64,000 nt of DNA. It comes from an uncultured Kiloniellaceae bacterium (lineage in GTDB: Bacteria > Pseudomonadota > Alphaproteobacteria > Kiloniellales > Kiloniellaceae). This document shows positions 43,442-51,992 of this stretch, piece by piece. Below the pieces are notes generated by a model that made no database searches, was not told the origin of the DNA, and was given only the letters and a program-made list of their open reading frames with translations. Numbering within the stretch: position 1 is the first letter of the stretch; the number at the start of each line of letters is the position of its first letter. The translations under genes were made by a program, and so were the position numbers. The stretch spans positions 434,001-498,000 of the forward strand of contig CANMQP010000010.1 of assembly GCA_947500035.1 (NCBI GenBank). Direction: 5' to 3'.

Positions 43442-44380
43442 TTACGCCTTATCCTTTTGGGTTCCGTGTCCCATTTGAGTCTCGTACCAGGCCTCGCAGC
43501 AGGCTTTCGCAAGCTCTCTGACGCGTCCGATGTAGGCTTGACGCTCGGTGACAGAAATCACGCCGCGTGCGTCGAGCAGATTGAAAATGTGACTGGCCTT
43601 CATGCATTGATCGTAGGCGGGCAGGGGCATCAGGCGGCCGTTCTCACGGCCGAACTCGAGAATGTGCCGGCATTCCTTCTGAGCATCCGCGAAGTGCTGA
43701 AAGAGAATGTCGGTGGTTGCGATCTCGAAGTTGAAGGTCGAAAACTCTTTTTCCGCCTGCAGGAACACATCGCCGTAGGTCTTGCCGCCCTGGTCTTTGG
43801 GGATGCCGTCCCAATCCAGGTCATACACGTTTTCGACGCCCTGAACGTACATGATCAGTCGTTCAAGGCCGTAGGTCAGTTCGACGGGGACAGGGTCGCA
43901 GTCGATCCCGCCCACCTGCTGGAAATAGGTGTACTGGCTGACTTCCATGCCGTCGCACCAGACTTCCCAGCCCAGGCCCCAGGCGCCAAGTGTCGGGCTC
44001 TCCCAGTCGTCTTCGACGAAGCGGATGTCGTGGAGTTTTGCGTCAATGCCCAGAACATCGAGGGAGCCCAGGTAGAGTTCCTGGCTGTTCGGCGGACAGG
44101 GCTTCATCAGAACCTGAAACTGGTAATAGTGCTGAAGCCGGTTCGGATTTTCGCCGTAGCGCCCGTCAGTGGGGCGGCGGGAAGGCTGAACGTAGGCCGT
44201 ATTCCAGGTGCCAGGACCCAGCGCCCGTAGTGTGGTGGCCGGATGAAAGGTCCCCGCGCCGACTTCCAGGTCATATGGCTGCAGGATGACGCAACCCTGG
44301 CGCGCCCAGTAATCCTGAAGTTTTAGGATCAGGCGTTGAAAGCAGGTTTCGGGATTTGCGGGACGAACTGTACCGGCCAC
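43442..44380 (-). CDS. glyQ: Glycine--tRNA ligase alpha subunit
   Basis: The 312-residue protein is the catalytic class II core of the tetrameric glycyl-tRNA synthetase. It has [20 protein letters not shown] at the start, [40 protein letters not shown] and [20 protein letters not shown] near the end. It activates glycine with ATP. The start shown is a GTG, and it heads the glyQ-glyS-ppdK operon. The C-terminus is slightly longer than in E. coli, which is usual in alphaproteobacteria. Confidence 0.98.
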   Translation of the reverse strand: MAGTVRPANPETCFQRLILKLQDYWARQGCVILQPYDLEVGAGTFHPATTLRALGPGTWNTAYVQPSRRPTDGRYGENPNRLQHYYQFQVLMKPCPPNSQELYLGSLDVLGIDAKLHDIRFVEDDWESPTLGAWGLGWEVWCDGMEVSQYTYFQQVGGIDCDPVPVELTYGLERLIMYVQGVENVYDLDWDGIPKDQGGKTYGDVFLQAEKEFSTFNFEIATTDILFQHFADAQKECRHILEFGRENGRLMPLPAYDQCMKASHIFNLLDARGVISVTERQAYIGRVRELAKACCEAWYETQMGHGTQKDKA

Positions 44381-44835
44381 GGACTTAAAGCCCCATTTTT
44401 GTTGCGCTGCGAAACGGGGCGCACCTTATCCCCGGCAGGCGCGGGAATCAAGCGGCGGAAGGCGGCGGACTGGAGGCTGGAACAGGAGAGCCCAATCCTG
44501 CGACTCAGCAACGGAGTTGGGAAGCGAAGCGTGCAGCGACACTGAGTGTTCTGAAGATGATCTGCAGACAGCGATTGCAGTGCATTATTAACCAAAAAAA
44601 GCTGCGGCTGGGCGAATGGCGGCAACATGCTCTAACTTCGACGCTCGTATCACCTGACGCCAACGAATGAGTGAAAAGATTTGGGACCAAAGTACAAACG
44701 TGAGGCACCTTGACTCATTTGCCTGAATCTTTCAGCCTGCAGGGCCTGCTGGTCCTTTTCGGTGAGAAATTGCGCTGAGTTTTTCTTCGTCTATTTCAAA
44801 CACTTACAATAGTTACTAATTTCTAGGAGCGCGTC
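44381..44835. other. Non-coding gap
   Basis: About 455 bp between divergent genes. The left half is GC-rich, and the right half (44740-44830) is AT-rich and likely carries the promoter for the cytochrome c gene. No ORF here looks real, and I see no strong hairpin or repeat. Confidence 0.5.
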
Positions 44836-45162
44836 TTGTTGAGATTTTCCAGCACACTATTGGTTTTAACAGCGTTAATCTCTCCTCATACTGCGTACAG
44901 TGCGGACAAGGCATTGGGGGAAACCAGATATAAGGAAACTTGTATCAACTGCCACGGACCAGCCGGAAAAGGCGCAGCCAGTTTTCCAAAAATTTCTGGC
45001 AAAGAGATCTCATATACGACTGCCAAATTAGAGGCCTACAGAAAAGGCATAGAACAAGGCTCAAATTCATTCCTCATGATCCCGATGGCCAAGCCATTAA
45101 CTGATGAGGAAATTGCAAATTTGGCGGCGTATTTGAAAGATGCGAAGTACGTTGTTGAATAG
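44836..45162 (+). CDS. Class I cytochrome c, periplasmic
   Basis: The 108-residue protein has a signal peptide (LLVLTALISPHTAYSA) and one heme site CINCH near residues 35-39. FLMIPMAKPLTDEEIANL supplies the expected methionine ligand and closing helix. It is a small soluble electron carrier of the periplasm. The start is TTG with TAGGAG upstream. Only 29 bp separate it from the sugar dehydrogenase gene, so it very probably takes electrons from that enzyme. Its base composition is more AT-rich than that of neighbouring operons, a mild sign of separate origin. A frameshifted relative lies at 47017-47230. Confidence 0.93.
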   Translation: MLRFSSTLLVLTALISPHTAYSADKALGETRYKETCINCHGPAGKGAASFPKISGKEISYTTAKLEAYRKGIEQGSNSFLMIPMAKPLTDEEIANLAAYLKDAKYVVE

Positions 45163-45191
45163 GGAGTACGTAGTCAAATAGGGAGGGAAAA

Positions 45192-46517
45192 ATGAAAAAA
45201 ATATCTGGTAGTTTGTTATCGGGAGTCATGGCGTCTGCCTTGATTTTCGGCGTTTCTTTGGCGGCTCAGGCCGACGGCCACGAAGGCGCCATGGACGTAC
45301 CCAAGATCAAAGCTGAGGTCGTGTTGCAAGGACTGGAGAATCCTTGGGACATGGCTTTCCTGCCGGACGGCACGATGTTCTTCACTGAAAAATGTAAAGG
45401 TCTGTCGGTGAGAACCGCTGATGGAACCGTGAACGCATTGTATGGAGTGAAGGGTTCGTCGGGCTTCGCCGATGTCGGCGATGACCTTTTTTGTGAGGCA
45501 CAAGCAGGTGTGCTTGGCGTGGTCCCGGACAGGCATTTCGCGAAGAACCGCATCCTTTATCTCTACTCATCTTCGATGAAGTATCGCGGCGACGGCTGCA
45601 AAACCAACTTTGAGAAATGCGACGGCAACATCGTGATGCGGTTCAAGGTCAGCGATGACCTCAAGAGCGTGTCCGACCGGACGGATATCGTAACTGATAT
45701 TCAGTATAAACCCTTCAGTTCCGATCAGCCTTTTGGTGATCCGGGCGCTCACAATGGCGGCAGACTCCGTGTCGGACCTGGCGGCTATCTTTGGGTAGCC
45801 GGTGGCGACCGTCACAGAGGTATTTGTCCTCAGGATGGACAGCTGCTGTGTGGCAAGGTTCTGCGGATCGATATGGATGGGAATGCACACCCGGACAACA
45901 ATCCTCCCGAAGGCTTTGACAAGCGCATATACACCTATGGCCACAGAAACGTTCAGGGCATAGATTTCCGCCCAAGCGACGGCAAAGCCTTCACGGCTGA
46001 ACATGGCCCGTGGCATAACGATGAAATCACCGCTCTTGTTAATGGCGGCAATGCCGGTTGGGACCCCGCGCAGAACAGAGGCGGCAGAGGTGAGTGCCCG
46101 GACGAATACTGTGGTTACGAGCCAAATCAGAAGGGCGAAATGGATCCCGCGGTGCGTGCTGCCTACACCCCGATGAGCGACACGCGCTTCAAAGACTTGA
46201 TGCCGCCTTCATGGAATAATAACGGGTTCTCTCAAGGAACCGGCTCTGCTGCTTTCCTCAAAGGTGACAACTGGGGCATCTACGAGGGCCGCTTGGCGGT
46301 CGGTATCATGGGTATCGGTTTTGGTGGCACACCAGCAGGCTCGAGAATCGACATGATCAGCCTTACGCCTGATGGTTTGGGAATCAATGGCATCACACGG
46401 ATGCCTCTCGGATTCTCGAAGAGATTCCGGGGCCTGGTCATGGGGCCGGATAACGCGCTGTACGTTTCTGTAGATGCAGGCGAAATCTACAGAGTGACCG
46501 CGGAAAGCATGAAGTAA
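45192..46517 (+). CDS. PQQ-dependent sugar dehydrogenase (soluble GDH/YliI type)
   Basis: The 441-residue protein has a signal peptide ending SLAAQADG and a six-bladed propeller of the GSDH family: VLQGLENPWDMAFLPDGTMF, AQAGVLGVVPDRHF, HNGGRLRVGPGGYLWVAGGD, YTYGHRNVQGIDFRPSDGKA and AEHGPWHNDEITALVNGGNA. The family oxidises sugars or related alcohols in the periplasm with PQQ as cofactor and passes electrons on to a cytochrome. Eight cysteines in pairs suggest disulfides, more than in the E. coli homologue. It is translated right after the cytochrome c gene and ends at a strong terminator. The substrate is not known. Confidence 0.9.
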   Translation: MKKISGSLLSGVMASALIFGVSLAAQADGHEGAMDVPKIKAEVVLQGLENPWDMAFLPDGTMFFTEKCKGLSVRTADGTVNALYGVKGSSGFADVGDDLFCEAQAGVLGVVPDRHFAKNRILYLYSSSMKYRGDGCKTNFEKCDGNIVMRFKVSDDLKSVSDRTDIVTDIQYKPFSSDQPFGDPGAHNGGRLRVGPGGYLWVAGGDRHRGICPQDGQLLCGKVLRIDMDGNAHPDNNPPEGFDKRIYTYGHRNVQGIDFRPSDGKAFTAEHGPWHNDEITALVNGGNAGWDPAQNRGGRGECPDEYCGYEPNQKGEMDPAVRAAYTPMSDTRFKDLMPPSWNNNGFSQGTGSAAFLKGDNWGIYEGRLAVGIMGIGFGGTPAGSRIDMISLTPDGLGINGITRMPLGFSKRFRGLVMGPDNALYVSVDAGEIYRVTAESMK

Positions 46518-46540
46518 TTCTGCTGCCGGTCGGCAATGTG

Positions 46541-46577
46541 AACACCCGCGCCACAGACGTGGCGCGGGTGTTTTTTC
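46541..46577 (+). terminator. Rho-independent terminator
   Basis: AACACCCGCGCCA pairs perfectly with TGGCGCGGGTGTT around a 6-nt loop and is followed by a run of T. It ends the cytochrome c/sugar dehydrogenase transcript, 24 bp after the stop. Confidence 0.95.
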
Positions 46578-46619
46578 GATGAAGTTTAGTGCCAAACTTT
46601 GGTGGCGAAGGCTCAGCTG

Positions 46620-47030
46620 CTACTGATCGCACAAGATTCCGGAAAGGCGCTCCGTGGCTGAGCCCGTCGGTATTTGACGCTTTGGCTTTTCCGTCTTGTC
46701 AGTGTTCATCGCAGGATTTTTCCAGTGTTTATCTGAGAAAAAAGTATTCTGCAGTATTCTCTCTGTACGCTCAGAGCAGTCGATCTCCAATAGGCTTTGA
46801 TAACTTGAAGCCCCCATGACGGAGGTTTTGTAGCGGACCCGGCTCCAAACTCTCTGTAAGTTTTCGATCCTTTCTACGCGTGAAGTATCAAAAAAATAGA
46901 CGTCGCCATTCAATTCCTGGGAGTACCTGCGCCATTCGCCTTCTCCATCGCCAATAGCCGACGCCTCACTCGCCACGATGGCTGTTAGCGCAGAGTAGAT
47001 CAAAAATGCTGTTGTCTTATTTCTGATCAT
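46620..47030 (-). CDS. Exported protein resembling surface-adhesin protein E
   Basis: From the ATG at 47030 the product is 136 residues with a signal peptide (FLIYSALTAIVASEASA). The mature part (GEWRRYSQELNGDVYFFDTS, VERIENLQRVWSRVRYKTSV, SYQSLLEIDCSERTERIL) looks like the adhesin E-like family. These are small exported proteins in which the Trp, Asp, Trp and Cys spacing is conserved but the role is mostly unknown. The upstream open frame to 47288 only reads through the broken cytochrome gene and is not real. The ribosome site is weak. The start overlaps the end of the cytochrome remnant by 14 bp. Confidence 0.72.
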   Translation of the reverse strand: MIRNKTTAFLIYSALTAIVASEASAIGDGEGEWRRYSQELNGDVYFFDTSRVERIENLQRVWSRVRYKTSVMGASSYQSLLEIDCSERTERILQNTFFSDKHWKNPAMNTDKTEKPKRQIPTGSATERLSGILCDQ

Positions 47031-47230
47031 CACGAGGAAACTTCGGAAAATTGGCGATGCCCTTCGTCGTTGGGTCGTGGCAGGAGCGGCAGACCTTCGT
47101 TCTTGTAGAGTTTTTCGCCGCTGGCAAGGTCTTGTGCAGCGGCCTGACTTGCCCCGGGTATTCCTGCGCCCAGCATTGCCGCGGCGACCGCCACCATCCG
47201 AATCCCTGTTTTCATTTGCACCATATCCAT
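47017..47230 (-). pseudogene. Frameshifted and truncated cytochrome c
   Basis: The frame from 47230 (or the ATG at 47215) encodes a signal peptide (VAVAAAMLGAGIPGASQAAA) and DLASGEKLYKNE. It then leaves the cytochrome pattern and stops at 47030. One base further on, the other frame gives VCRSCHDPTTKGIANFPKFP and stops at 47017. Dropping one G of the GG after GAA would join the two, giving YKNEVCRSCH with a normal CxxCH heme site (47077-47091). Even so the protein would end about 45 residues early, without the methionine ligand. It is therefore a decayed relative of the cytochrome c at 44836, or a sequencing error plus truncation. Confidence 0.75.
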
Positions 47231-47460
47231 TTCCGTTGGCGGAACTCAAAGGCGCTTTTGACACGGGCGGAACCGTTCCTGAAATCAAGAATCCGATAGA
47301 CGCCGCCTAGAATATATTCTTTCCCAGCCCTGCTCATTGATCAAGGCGAAAGCTCAAGGCAAGTAAAGGCGGAGGGTAAGACGAGAGGCCGGCCGCGGCT
47401 TCATTGGCTTTACCAGTTTTGCTGCAAGAAGAATTAAGCCAGGTGTTTATGAGGTTGCCC

Positions 47461-47859
47461 CTAATTCCGGGAGTGTTGTCGAAAAATATTTCGCATTTGG
47501 CAAGAAACGCTCCAGCTGTCCACACTAGAGTTGCGGAAATCAGCCCAATACCAAATTGTATAGGAATGAAGTTGGAAGTTAACTCGAAGTTGGTTTTCAA
47601 TCTTTGGCCAGAATGTTCGCCATTTTCCGTCGTTTTCATAGTCTTCAAAAGATTGAATTATAATCTCCATCAGACAAAAGCGTTCATCGTCGCTCATGTC
47701 TTCCGTCTCGAACACGGATAAGAATTCGGAAAGCATCTCAGGGGCAGCAACTTGGTACTCCCAATCCTGCATATCCGGGGTGTTTGGGAGACTAAATTTC
47801 GTTGCGAGACTTTCGATTGCCTCTTTCGTCACACAGCGAAAAGCAGGTTCGGTCGTCAT
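47461..47859 (-). CDS. Hypothetical acidic protein
   Basis: From the ATG at 47859 the product is 132 residues: an N-terminal VTKEAIESLATKFSLPNTPD, a strongly acidic helical middle (MLSEFLSVFETEDMSDDERF), and an aromatic end with FWPKIENQLRVNFQLHSYTI. I do not recognise the family. The frame is open to 48063, but that part overlaps the zinc-ribbon gene and reads as arginine-rich nonsense. An overlapping ORF in another frame at the 3' end is hydrophobic, but its codons look less natural. It lies 28 bp after the zinc-ribbon gene, and the two may be co-transcribed. Confidence 0.55.
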   Translation of the reverse strand: MTTEPAFRCVTKEAIESLATKFSLPNTPDMQDWEYQVAAPEMLSEFLSVFETEDMSDDERFCLMEIIIQSFEDYENDGKWRTFWPKIENQLRVNFQLHSYTIWYWADFRNSSVDSWSVSCQMRNIFRQHSRN

Positions 47860-47887
47860 TCGGGAACTTCGCGCAAAGCTGAATTTG

Positions 47888-48142
47888 TTACCCCTGAGCG
47901 CCGCAGTGACACTTGCTGTCAGGCGGGATGTAGGATTTGCAGGCTGGACACTGGACCATGTCCAGCGCGCCCTCCGCTTCCTTCTTCGAGGGTGTCGAGT
48001 TGCCGTTCGAGCCGCCGGCCTTTTGGCGGTTTTGAGCGTCCCGGGACTGCTGCATCCGGCCAATCATCTTAAAGCCATACCAAACGGCGCCTAAAATGGC
48101 CGCCAGCACTACAAGCTTTCCGATTGAGGGAAGTCCGAACAT
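47888..48142 (-). CDS. Small membrane protein with C-terminal zinc-ribbon-like motif
   Basis: From the ATG at 48142 the product is 84 residues. One membrane helix (LVVLAAILGAVWYGFKMIG) is followed by a polar linker (QNRQKAGGSNGNSTPSKKEA) and a short zinc-ribbon-like end, VQCPACKSYIPPDSKCHCG, with two CxxC/CxC pairs. This layout is common in alphaproteobacterial small membrane proteins of unknown role that sit beside sppA. The open frame runs to 48196, but I prefer the start that begins directly before the membrane helix. Confidence 0.72.
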   Translation of the reverse strand: MFGLPSIGKLVVLAAILGAVWYGFKMIGRMQQSRDAQNRQKAGGSNGNSTPSKKEAEGALDMVQCPACKSYIPPDSKCHCGAQG

Positions 48143-48233
48143 TACCAGTCCTTCAATTACGCCAAATTCTTCAGCGGCGGCTGCGCCGCCTGTCACGCCG
48201 GACTATAATGAATGCTCTGGCATTTAGCGTCAC

Positions 48234-49133
48234 TTATAATCCGAATCTGGACCAGAGTGCCCGTTCTTCAGCCGCCGAGGCAAGTCCTTGCACCCACTCG
48301 TGGGGTTCTGCTACAGCGCCAAGGCCCTCGCCGGAAAAGAGCGCCCCCAAGCCGCCGGTCGCACCAAAGCCTAGGCGTTTGCGCCACCAGGGCCGTGCAT
48401 CCTCGAGGGGGACGATCTTTACCTTATCGCCGAAGCGCTCCTTTAAGGTGGCGCGCATCTCGCCGATACCGTCGATCAGGCCCAATTCAACCGCTTTGTT
48501 TCCGGTCCAGAATTCACCGCTGAACAGAACGTCCGGATCTTCTTTCAGGCGATCCTTGCGCCGTTCCATGACCATGGATTTAAAGGTCTCGTGCAGTTCT
48601 TTAAGGATTCCCTCGAGCCGGGCAATGTCCTCCGGATCTTCTTTTTCGAAAGGATCCAGGGTGGATTTCTTGTGGCCTGCGGTGCGCACCCGTCGCTCGA
48701 TCCCCAGACGGTCCAGAACAGCCGGAAAACCGAATCCTGACGAAATGACGCCGATCGAGCCGATAATCGAGGATTCCTGGGCATAGATATGGTCGGCCGC
48801 GCAGGCAAGCCAGTAGCCGCCTGATGCCGCGACGTCCTCGCAGAATCCGTAAACCGGCAGGGACTTTTCAGCTGCCAGATCCCGAACCCGCTTGGCAATC
48901 AAATCCGACTGCACCGGCGAGCCGCCTGGAGAATTGATGGCGAGCGCGACGGCCTCGAGATTCTTCATCTTAAAGGCCTGATCCAGGCGTTTTTCCAGCC
49001 CCGCCAGGGTCATGCCGCCGCGCAGGGGGCCTGCCGCGCCGATGACGCCGTTCAGGCGGATTACGGCAACGACCGGATCGGGGTCCTTGAAAGCCTTAAT
49101 CGGCAGGAAGGAGAGCAGTTTCTTCACAGTCAT
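48234..49133 (-). CDS. sppA: S49 family signal peptide peptidase SppA (short form)
   Basis: From the ATG at 49133 the product is 299 residues and starts MTVKKLLSFLPIKAF, as short alphaproteobacterial SppA proteins do. The Ser/Lys dyad is visible: the serine in VAASGGYWLACAADHIYA near residue 101, and a lysine in GHKKSTLDPF near 153. The spacing of about 52 matches the archaeal SppA pair. INSPGGSPVQSDLIAKR and SIIGSIGVISSGFG are also typical. It degrades leftover signal peptides or cleaves membrane protein segments. An in-frame ATG at 49175 would add a short hydrophobic stretch that could serve as an anchor. Confidence 0.92.
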   Translation of the reverse strand: MTVKKLLSFLPIKAFKDPDPVVAVIRLNGVIGAAGPLRGGMTLAGLEKRLDQAFKMKNLEAVALAINSPGGSPVQSDLIAKRVRDLAAEKSLPVYGFCEDVAASGGYWLACAADHIYAQESSIIGSIGVISSGFGFPAVLDRLGIERRVRTAGHKKSTLDPFEKEDPEDIARLEGILKELHETFKSMVMERRKDRLKEDPDVLFSGEFWTGNKAVELGLIDGIGEMRATLKERFGDKVKIVPLEDARPWWRKRLGFGATGGLGALFSGEGLGAVAEPHEWVQGLASAAEERALWSRFGL

Positions 49134-49213
49134 GGGAGGGAACATAAGGAGCCATCCGGGCGCTGCCAATAGCAAGCTGGCGAAGAGGACAGGAATGCAG
49201 AGGTTTTGACGAC

Positions 49214-49999
49214 TCAGGGTCCAGTGAGGTCCAGGGCCGCTCCCCGCCTGAGAACCGCATCCGCAGCCTCGGTAAATTGCCCGCCGTCTCGATGAAGGAC
49301 GAGGCCCGGTGCCACAATGGCCGGGCTGGCAATGGCTTTACGCGACTGCAACAGGATCCGCTTCGCTGCCTTCCCCGACTTCGGCCAGAGCGGAAACACA
49401 CGGAAACCGCCGGCCGGACCGCTTAATCCATGGATGAGCGTGTCGATCCGGTCGGCGCGGTGAATAAAGGTGATGCTGCCTTTGCGATGCACCAGGGCGA
49501 TGGCGGCCTCAATCCAGTCGGTCAATTGCGCATCGCCTTCCTGGTTCGCGGCGGTGCGTGCGGGGTTCGGTGAGGGGCGGGCTGCGCCAGAGGCGAGATA
49601 AGGCGGGTTGCAAATGACGTGATCGAAGGAGTCGGGCGGCAATAGACTGTGAAAAGAGAGAACGTCGCCCTGGATCGCTTCGAATCGTGATGCCAGGCCG
49701 TTGCCTGCGGCATTTTGACGCGACAGTTCGACCAGATCGCTCTGAATCTCAAGGCCGGTCACTTCAATGTCCGGGATCCGTCTGAGAAGACAGAGAGCCG
49801 CGGCGCCGACGCCGCTGCCCAGATCCAGGATGCGTTCGCCCGGTTTGGCGGCGACCGCAGCCGCCAGAAACACCGGGTCAATGGCGGCACGATACCCGTC
49901 TTTCGGCTGCTGGAGGATGATATGGCCGCCCAGCAGAGCATCTTCGGTCGTGTCCGCGGTTTCGGCGCAGCCGCCCGGAGGGGAAGCGGCCGTGCTCAC
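49214..49999 (-). CDS. tRNA1(Val) adenine-N6-methyltransferase-like protein (TrmN6/YfiC family)
   Basis: The 261-residue protein is a class I methyltransferase with an N-terminal LLGGHIILQQPKDGYRAAID, the SAM loop RILDLGSGVGAAALCLL, an acidic turn VTGLEIQSDLVELSRQNA and the catalytic NPPY motif in FDHVICNPPYLASGA. NPPY enzymes methylate an exocyclic amino group of adenine or a protein glutamine. The start resembles E. coli YfiC, which modifies A37 of tRNA1(Val). It overlaps the stop of the DUF2007 gene as ATGA, so they are translated together. The tRNA target is inferred from the family. Confidence 0.88.
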   Translation of the reverse strand: MSTAASPPGGCAETADTTEDALLGGHIILQQPKDGYRAAIDPVFLAAAVAAKPGERILDLGSGVGAAALCLLRRIPDIEVTGLEIQSDLVELSRQNAAGNGLASRFEAIQGDVLSFHSLLPPDSFDHVICNPPYLASGAARPSPNPARTAANQEGDAQLTDWIEAAIALVHRKGSITFIHRADRIDTLIHGLSGPAGGFRVFPLWPKSGKAAKRILLQSRKAIASPAIVAPGLVLHRDGGQFTEAADAVLRRGAALDLTGP

Positions 50000-50211
50000 C
50001 AGGCGCTCTCTTCGCCGGTTTCGCTGAGCAGTTGCACGGCGCTCTCGAGATCGTCGTCAGCCACCATCAGGCGCCGCTGAATAGCGCCGATTGAGCCTTC
50101 TATCACAGATGCGTGATTGTCCAGGATCAAACAGTCGATCCCGGAGTCAGCCAGGAGAGCCTGCAGCCAGGACAATTTCACCGGGTCGTTGCTTCTAAAC
50201 AGCTCTTTCAT
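49996..50211 (-). CDS. DUF2007 family protein (putative signal-transducing protein)
   Basis: The 71-residue protein is a single DUF2007 domain (MKELFRSNDPVKLSWLQALL, SGIDCLILDNHASVIEGSIG, QRRLMVADDDLESAVQLL). The family has a ferredoxin-like fold related to GlnB and is found next to the methyltransferase and a polyprenyl synthase gene in many alphaproteobacteria. The biochemical role is not known. It is divergent from the synthase gene at 50441 and overlaps the methyltransferase start by 4 bp. Confidence 0.9.
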   Translation of the reverse strand: MKELFRSNDPVKLSWLQALLADSGIDCLILDNHASVIEGSIGAIQRRLMVADDDLESAVQLLSETGEESAW

Positions 50212-50440
50212 AAGCTTCCCGTTGCGGTTTCATCGGGTTTCGGTCTTATCCTGCTGATCCAAACAGCAGCCCTGACTTTACGCTAACACGATCGCGCCAA
50301 TCACCTAGGAATTGTTCTGCGACATCCTGTCGGGCTTGACCGGCCTGCGGTTAAACCTATTCTGAGGTCAACAGATAGGCCGCTGGTTTCGCCCCGGTAA
50401 AGCATACCAGGTCGGCCACGGACAGAGTGAGGCTGGAAAA

Positions 50441-51463
50441 TTGGCTGTCGCCCTCGACATAAACGATACTGCACGAGCACCTGCGAAAGCAGGGCTGGAA
50501 GCTATTTCAGCTCTTGTTGCGCAGGACATGCGGGCGGTGAACGCGCTCATTGTAGAGCGTATGCACTCTCCGGTTGCTCTCATTCCTCAACTCGCAGGAC
50601 ATATCGTCGCCGCCGGCGGCAAACGCCTGCGTCCCATGCTGACGCTGGCTTCAGCCCAACTCTGCGGCTACGAGGGCGAGCGTCATCTGGCGCTGGCGAC
50701 CTGTGTAGAGTTCATCCACACCGCGACCCTCTTGCATGACGATGTGGTGGACGAGAGCGACCTGCGCCGCGGTCTCGCGACCGCCAATGCGCTTTTCGGC
50801 AACAAAGCCAGTGTTCTGGTCGGGGATTTCCTGTTTAGCCGCGCCTTTCAGTTGATGGTCGCGGACGGATCGCTCGAAGTCTTGCGGATTCTTTCCGACG
50901 CCTCCGCCATTATTGCCGAGGGCGAGGTACATCAGCTGCTGACCTCGAACGATACGACGACCACCGAAGAAGCCTATCTGGAAGTCATCAGCTCTAAGAC
51001 CGCCGCTCTCTTCGCCGCGGCTTGCCGGATTGGCGCGGTAGTGGCTGAGCGTCCCGAGGCAGACGCCGAGGCTCTGGACCGCTTCGGCCGGAGCCTGGGA
51101 ATTGCTTTCCAGCTCGTCGATGATGTCCTGGATTTCTCTGCCCGGCAGGCAGAACTGGGCAAAAGCGTCGGCGATGATTTTCGGGAGGGCAAGATTACCC
51201 TGCCCGTCGTCCTTGCCTTCGCGCGCGGCAGCGAGGAAGAACGCACCTTCTGGCGCCGGTGCCTCGAGGATCTCGAGCAGCAAGACGGAGATCTCGAGCA
51301 GGCGATCGCATTGCTGACCAAGCACAACGCGATGCAAGAGTCCATGGAACGGGCCCGCAACTATGGGCGCGATGCTTGTGAGGCTCTTGACGGTTTCGCG
51401 GACTCGCCGATCAAAAGCGCGCTGCTGGAAGCCGTCGAGTTCTCGATCGACCGGGCTTACTGA
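50441..51463 (+). CDS. ispB: Polyprenyl diphosphate synthase (octaprenyl/decaprenyl type)
   Basis: The 340-residue protein is a trans-prenyl diphosphate synthase. The first aspartate-rich motif is LLHDDVVDESDLRRG near residues 97-111 and the second is QLVDDVLDFSA near 222-232. GGKRLRPMLTLASAQLCG and LEVISSKTAALFAAACRIGA are also typical. It extends farnesyl diphosphate with isopentenyl diphosphate to make the side chain of ubiquinone. Long-chain type is suggested by the small residues before the first motif (TATLLHDD), but whether it makes C40 or C50 is not certain. The start is a TTG. It faces DUF2007 across a 229-bp gap. Confidence 0.94.
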   Translation: MAVALDINDTARAPAKAGLEAISALVAQDMRAVNALIVERMHSPVALIPQLAGHIVAAGGKRLRPMLTLASAQLCGYEGERHLALATCVEFIHTATLLHDDVVDESDLRRGLATANALFGNKASVLVGDFLFSRAFQLMVADGSLEVLRILSDASAIIAEGEVHQLLTSNDTTTTEEAYLEVISSKTAALFAAACRIGAVVAERPEADAEALDRFGRSLGIAFQLVDDVLDFSARQAELGKSVGDDFREGKITLPVVLAFARGSEEERTFWRRCLEDLEQQDGDLEQAIALLTKHNAMQESMERARNYGRDACEALDGFADSPIKSALLEAVEFSIDRAY

Positions 51464-51522
51464 AGCCCCTGTAGCTCATTCGCTCGGCGCTGTGCCTCGA
51501 GCGCGGCCGGCGGCTTGCGGAT

Positions 51523-51933
51523 TTACTTAGGCTCGCTCAGCTTCGCGTAGAGATCCGGTGAAATCAGGATGTCTTCCAGCCGGTTCAGAAAACCCTGGGC
51601 AATAGTAGAGTCCCGGTTAATCTCCCGCAGGATATTTCTCAGGACCGTGCTGCCTTCGGGGAAACGGCGCATCTGGCGAACGGTGTCTTCCGCCAATTTC
51701 TCGCCGAGGGGCCAGTCGTCCTGATAGACGCCGCTATCCTCGGCGACATCCCAGTAGTGAGGCGTGCCATCGGCATCGACGCTGTAGGTGGGAAAGGCGG
51801 ACCACTGCTCTTCCCACCAGCGCTCGGCGCGTTCGGCCTCTTCGACGCCTTTGAGGGTACAGGCCGGGACGGCGCCCAGATCTGCACCCTGATTGCTGGA
51901 GGGCAGTGCATGGATCGTTGCGGGGCTGCTCAT
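51523..51933 (-). CDS. Hypothetical protein
   Basis: The 136-residue protein is acidic and rich in tryptophan (AERWWEEQWSAFPTYSVDAD, GTPHYWDVAEDSGVYQDDW), followed by a helical C-terminus (MRRFPEGSTVLRNILREINR). I recognise no family and see no signal peptide or membrane helix. It lies 59 bp after metH on the same strand and so may be the last gene of the methionine operon. GGAGAGAGAA lies just upstream of the ATG as a good ribosome site. Confidence 0.7.
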   Translation of the reverse strand: MSSPATIHALPSSNQGADLGAVPACTLKGVEEAERAERWWEEQWSAFPTYSVDADGTPHYWDVAEDSGVYQDDWPLGEKLAEDTVRQMRRFPEGSTVLRNILREINRDSTIAQGFLNRLEDILISPDLYAKLSEPK

Positions 51934-51992
51934 TTTCTCTCTCCTTTATCCTCTCATGACCGCGGCGTCCGGCGTCGCGGGAGAAGCTGCGT

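Noticed and set aside
46620-47288. A 222-residue protein from the full open frame
   Set aside because: Its first 86 codons read through the cytochrome c remnant in the wrong frame. The signal peptide at the ATG at 47030 marks the likely start.
47334-47648. A hydrophobic minus-strand frame overlapping the acidic hypothetical gene
   Set aside because: It overlaps the 3' half of the better-supported 132-residue ORF, lacks a ribosome site and shows only one chance hydrophobic stretch.
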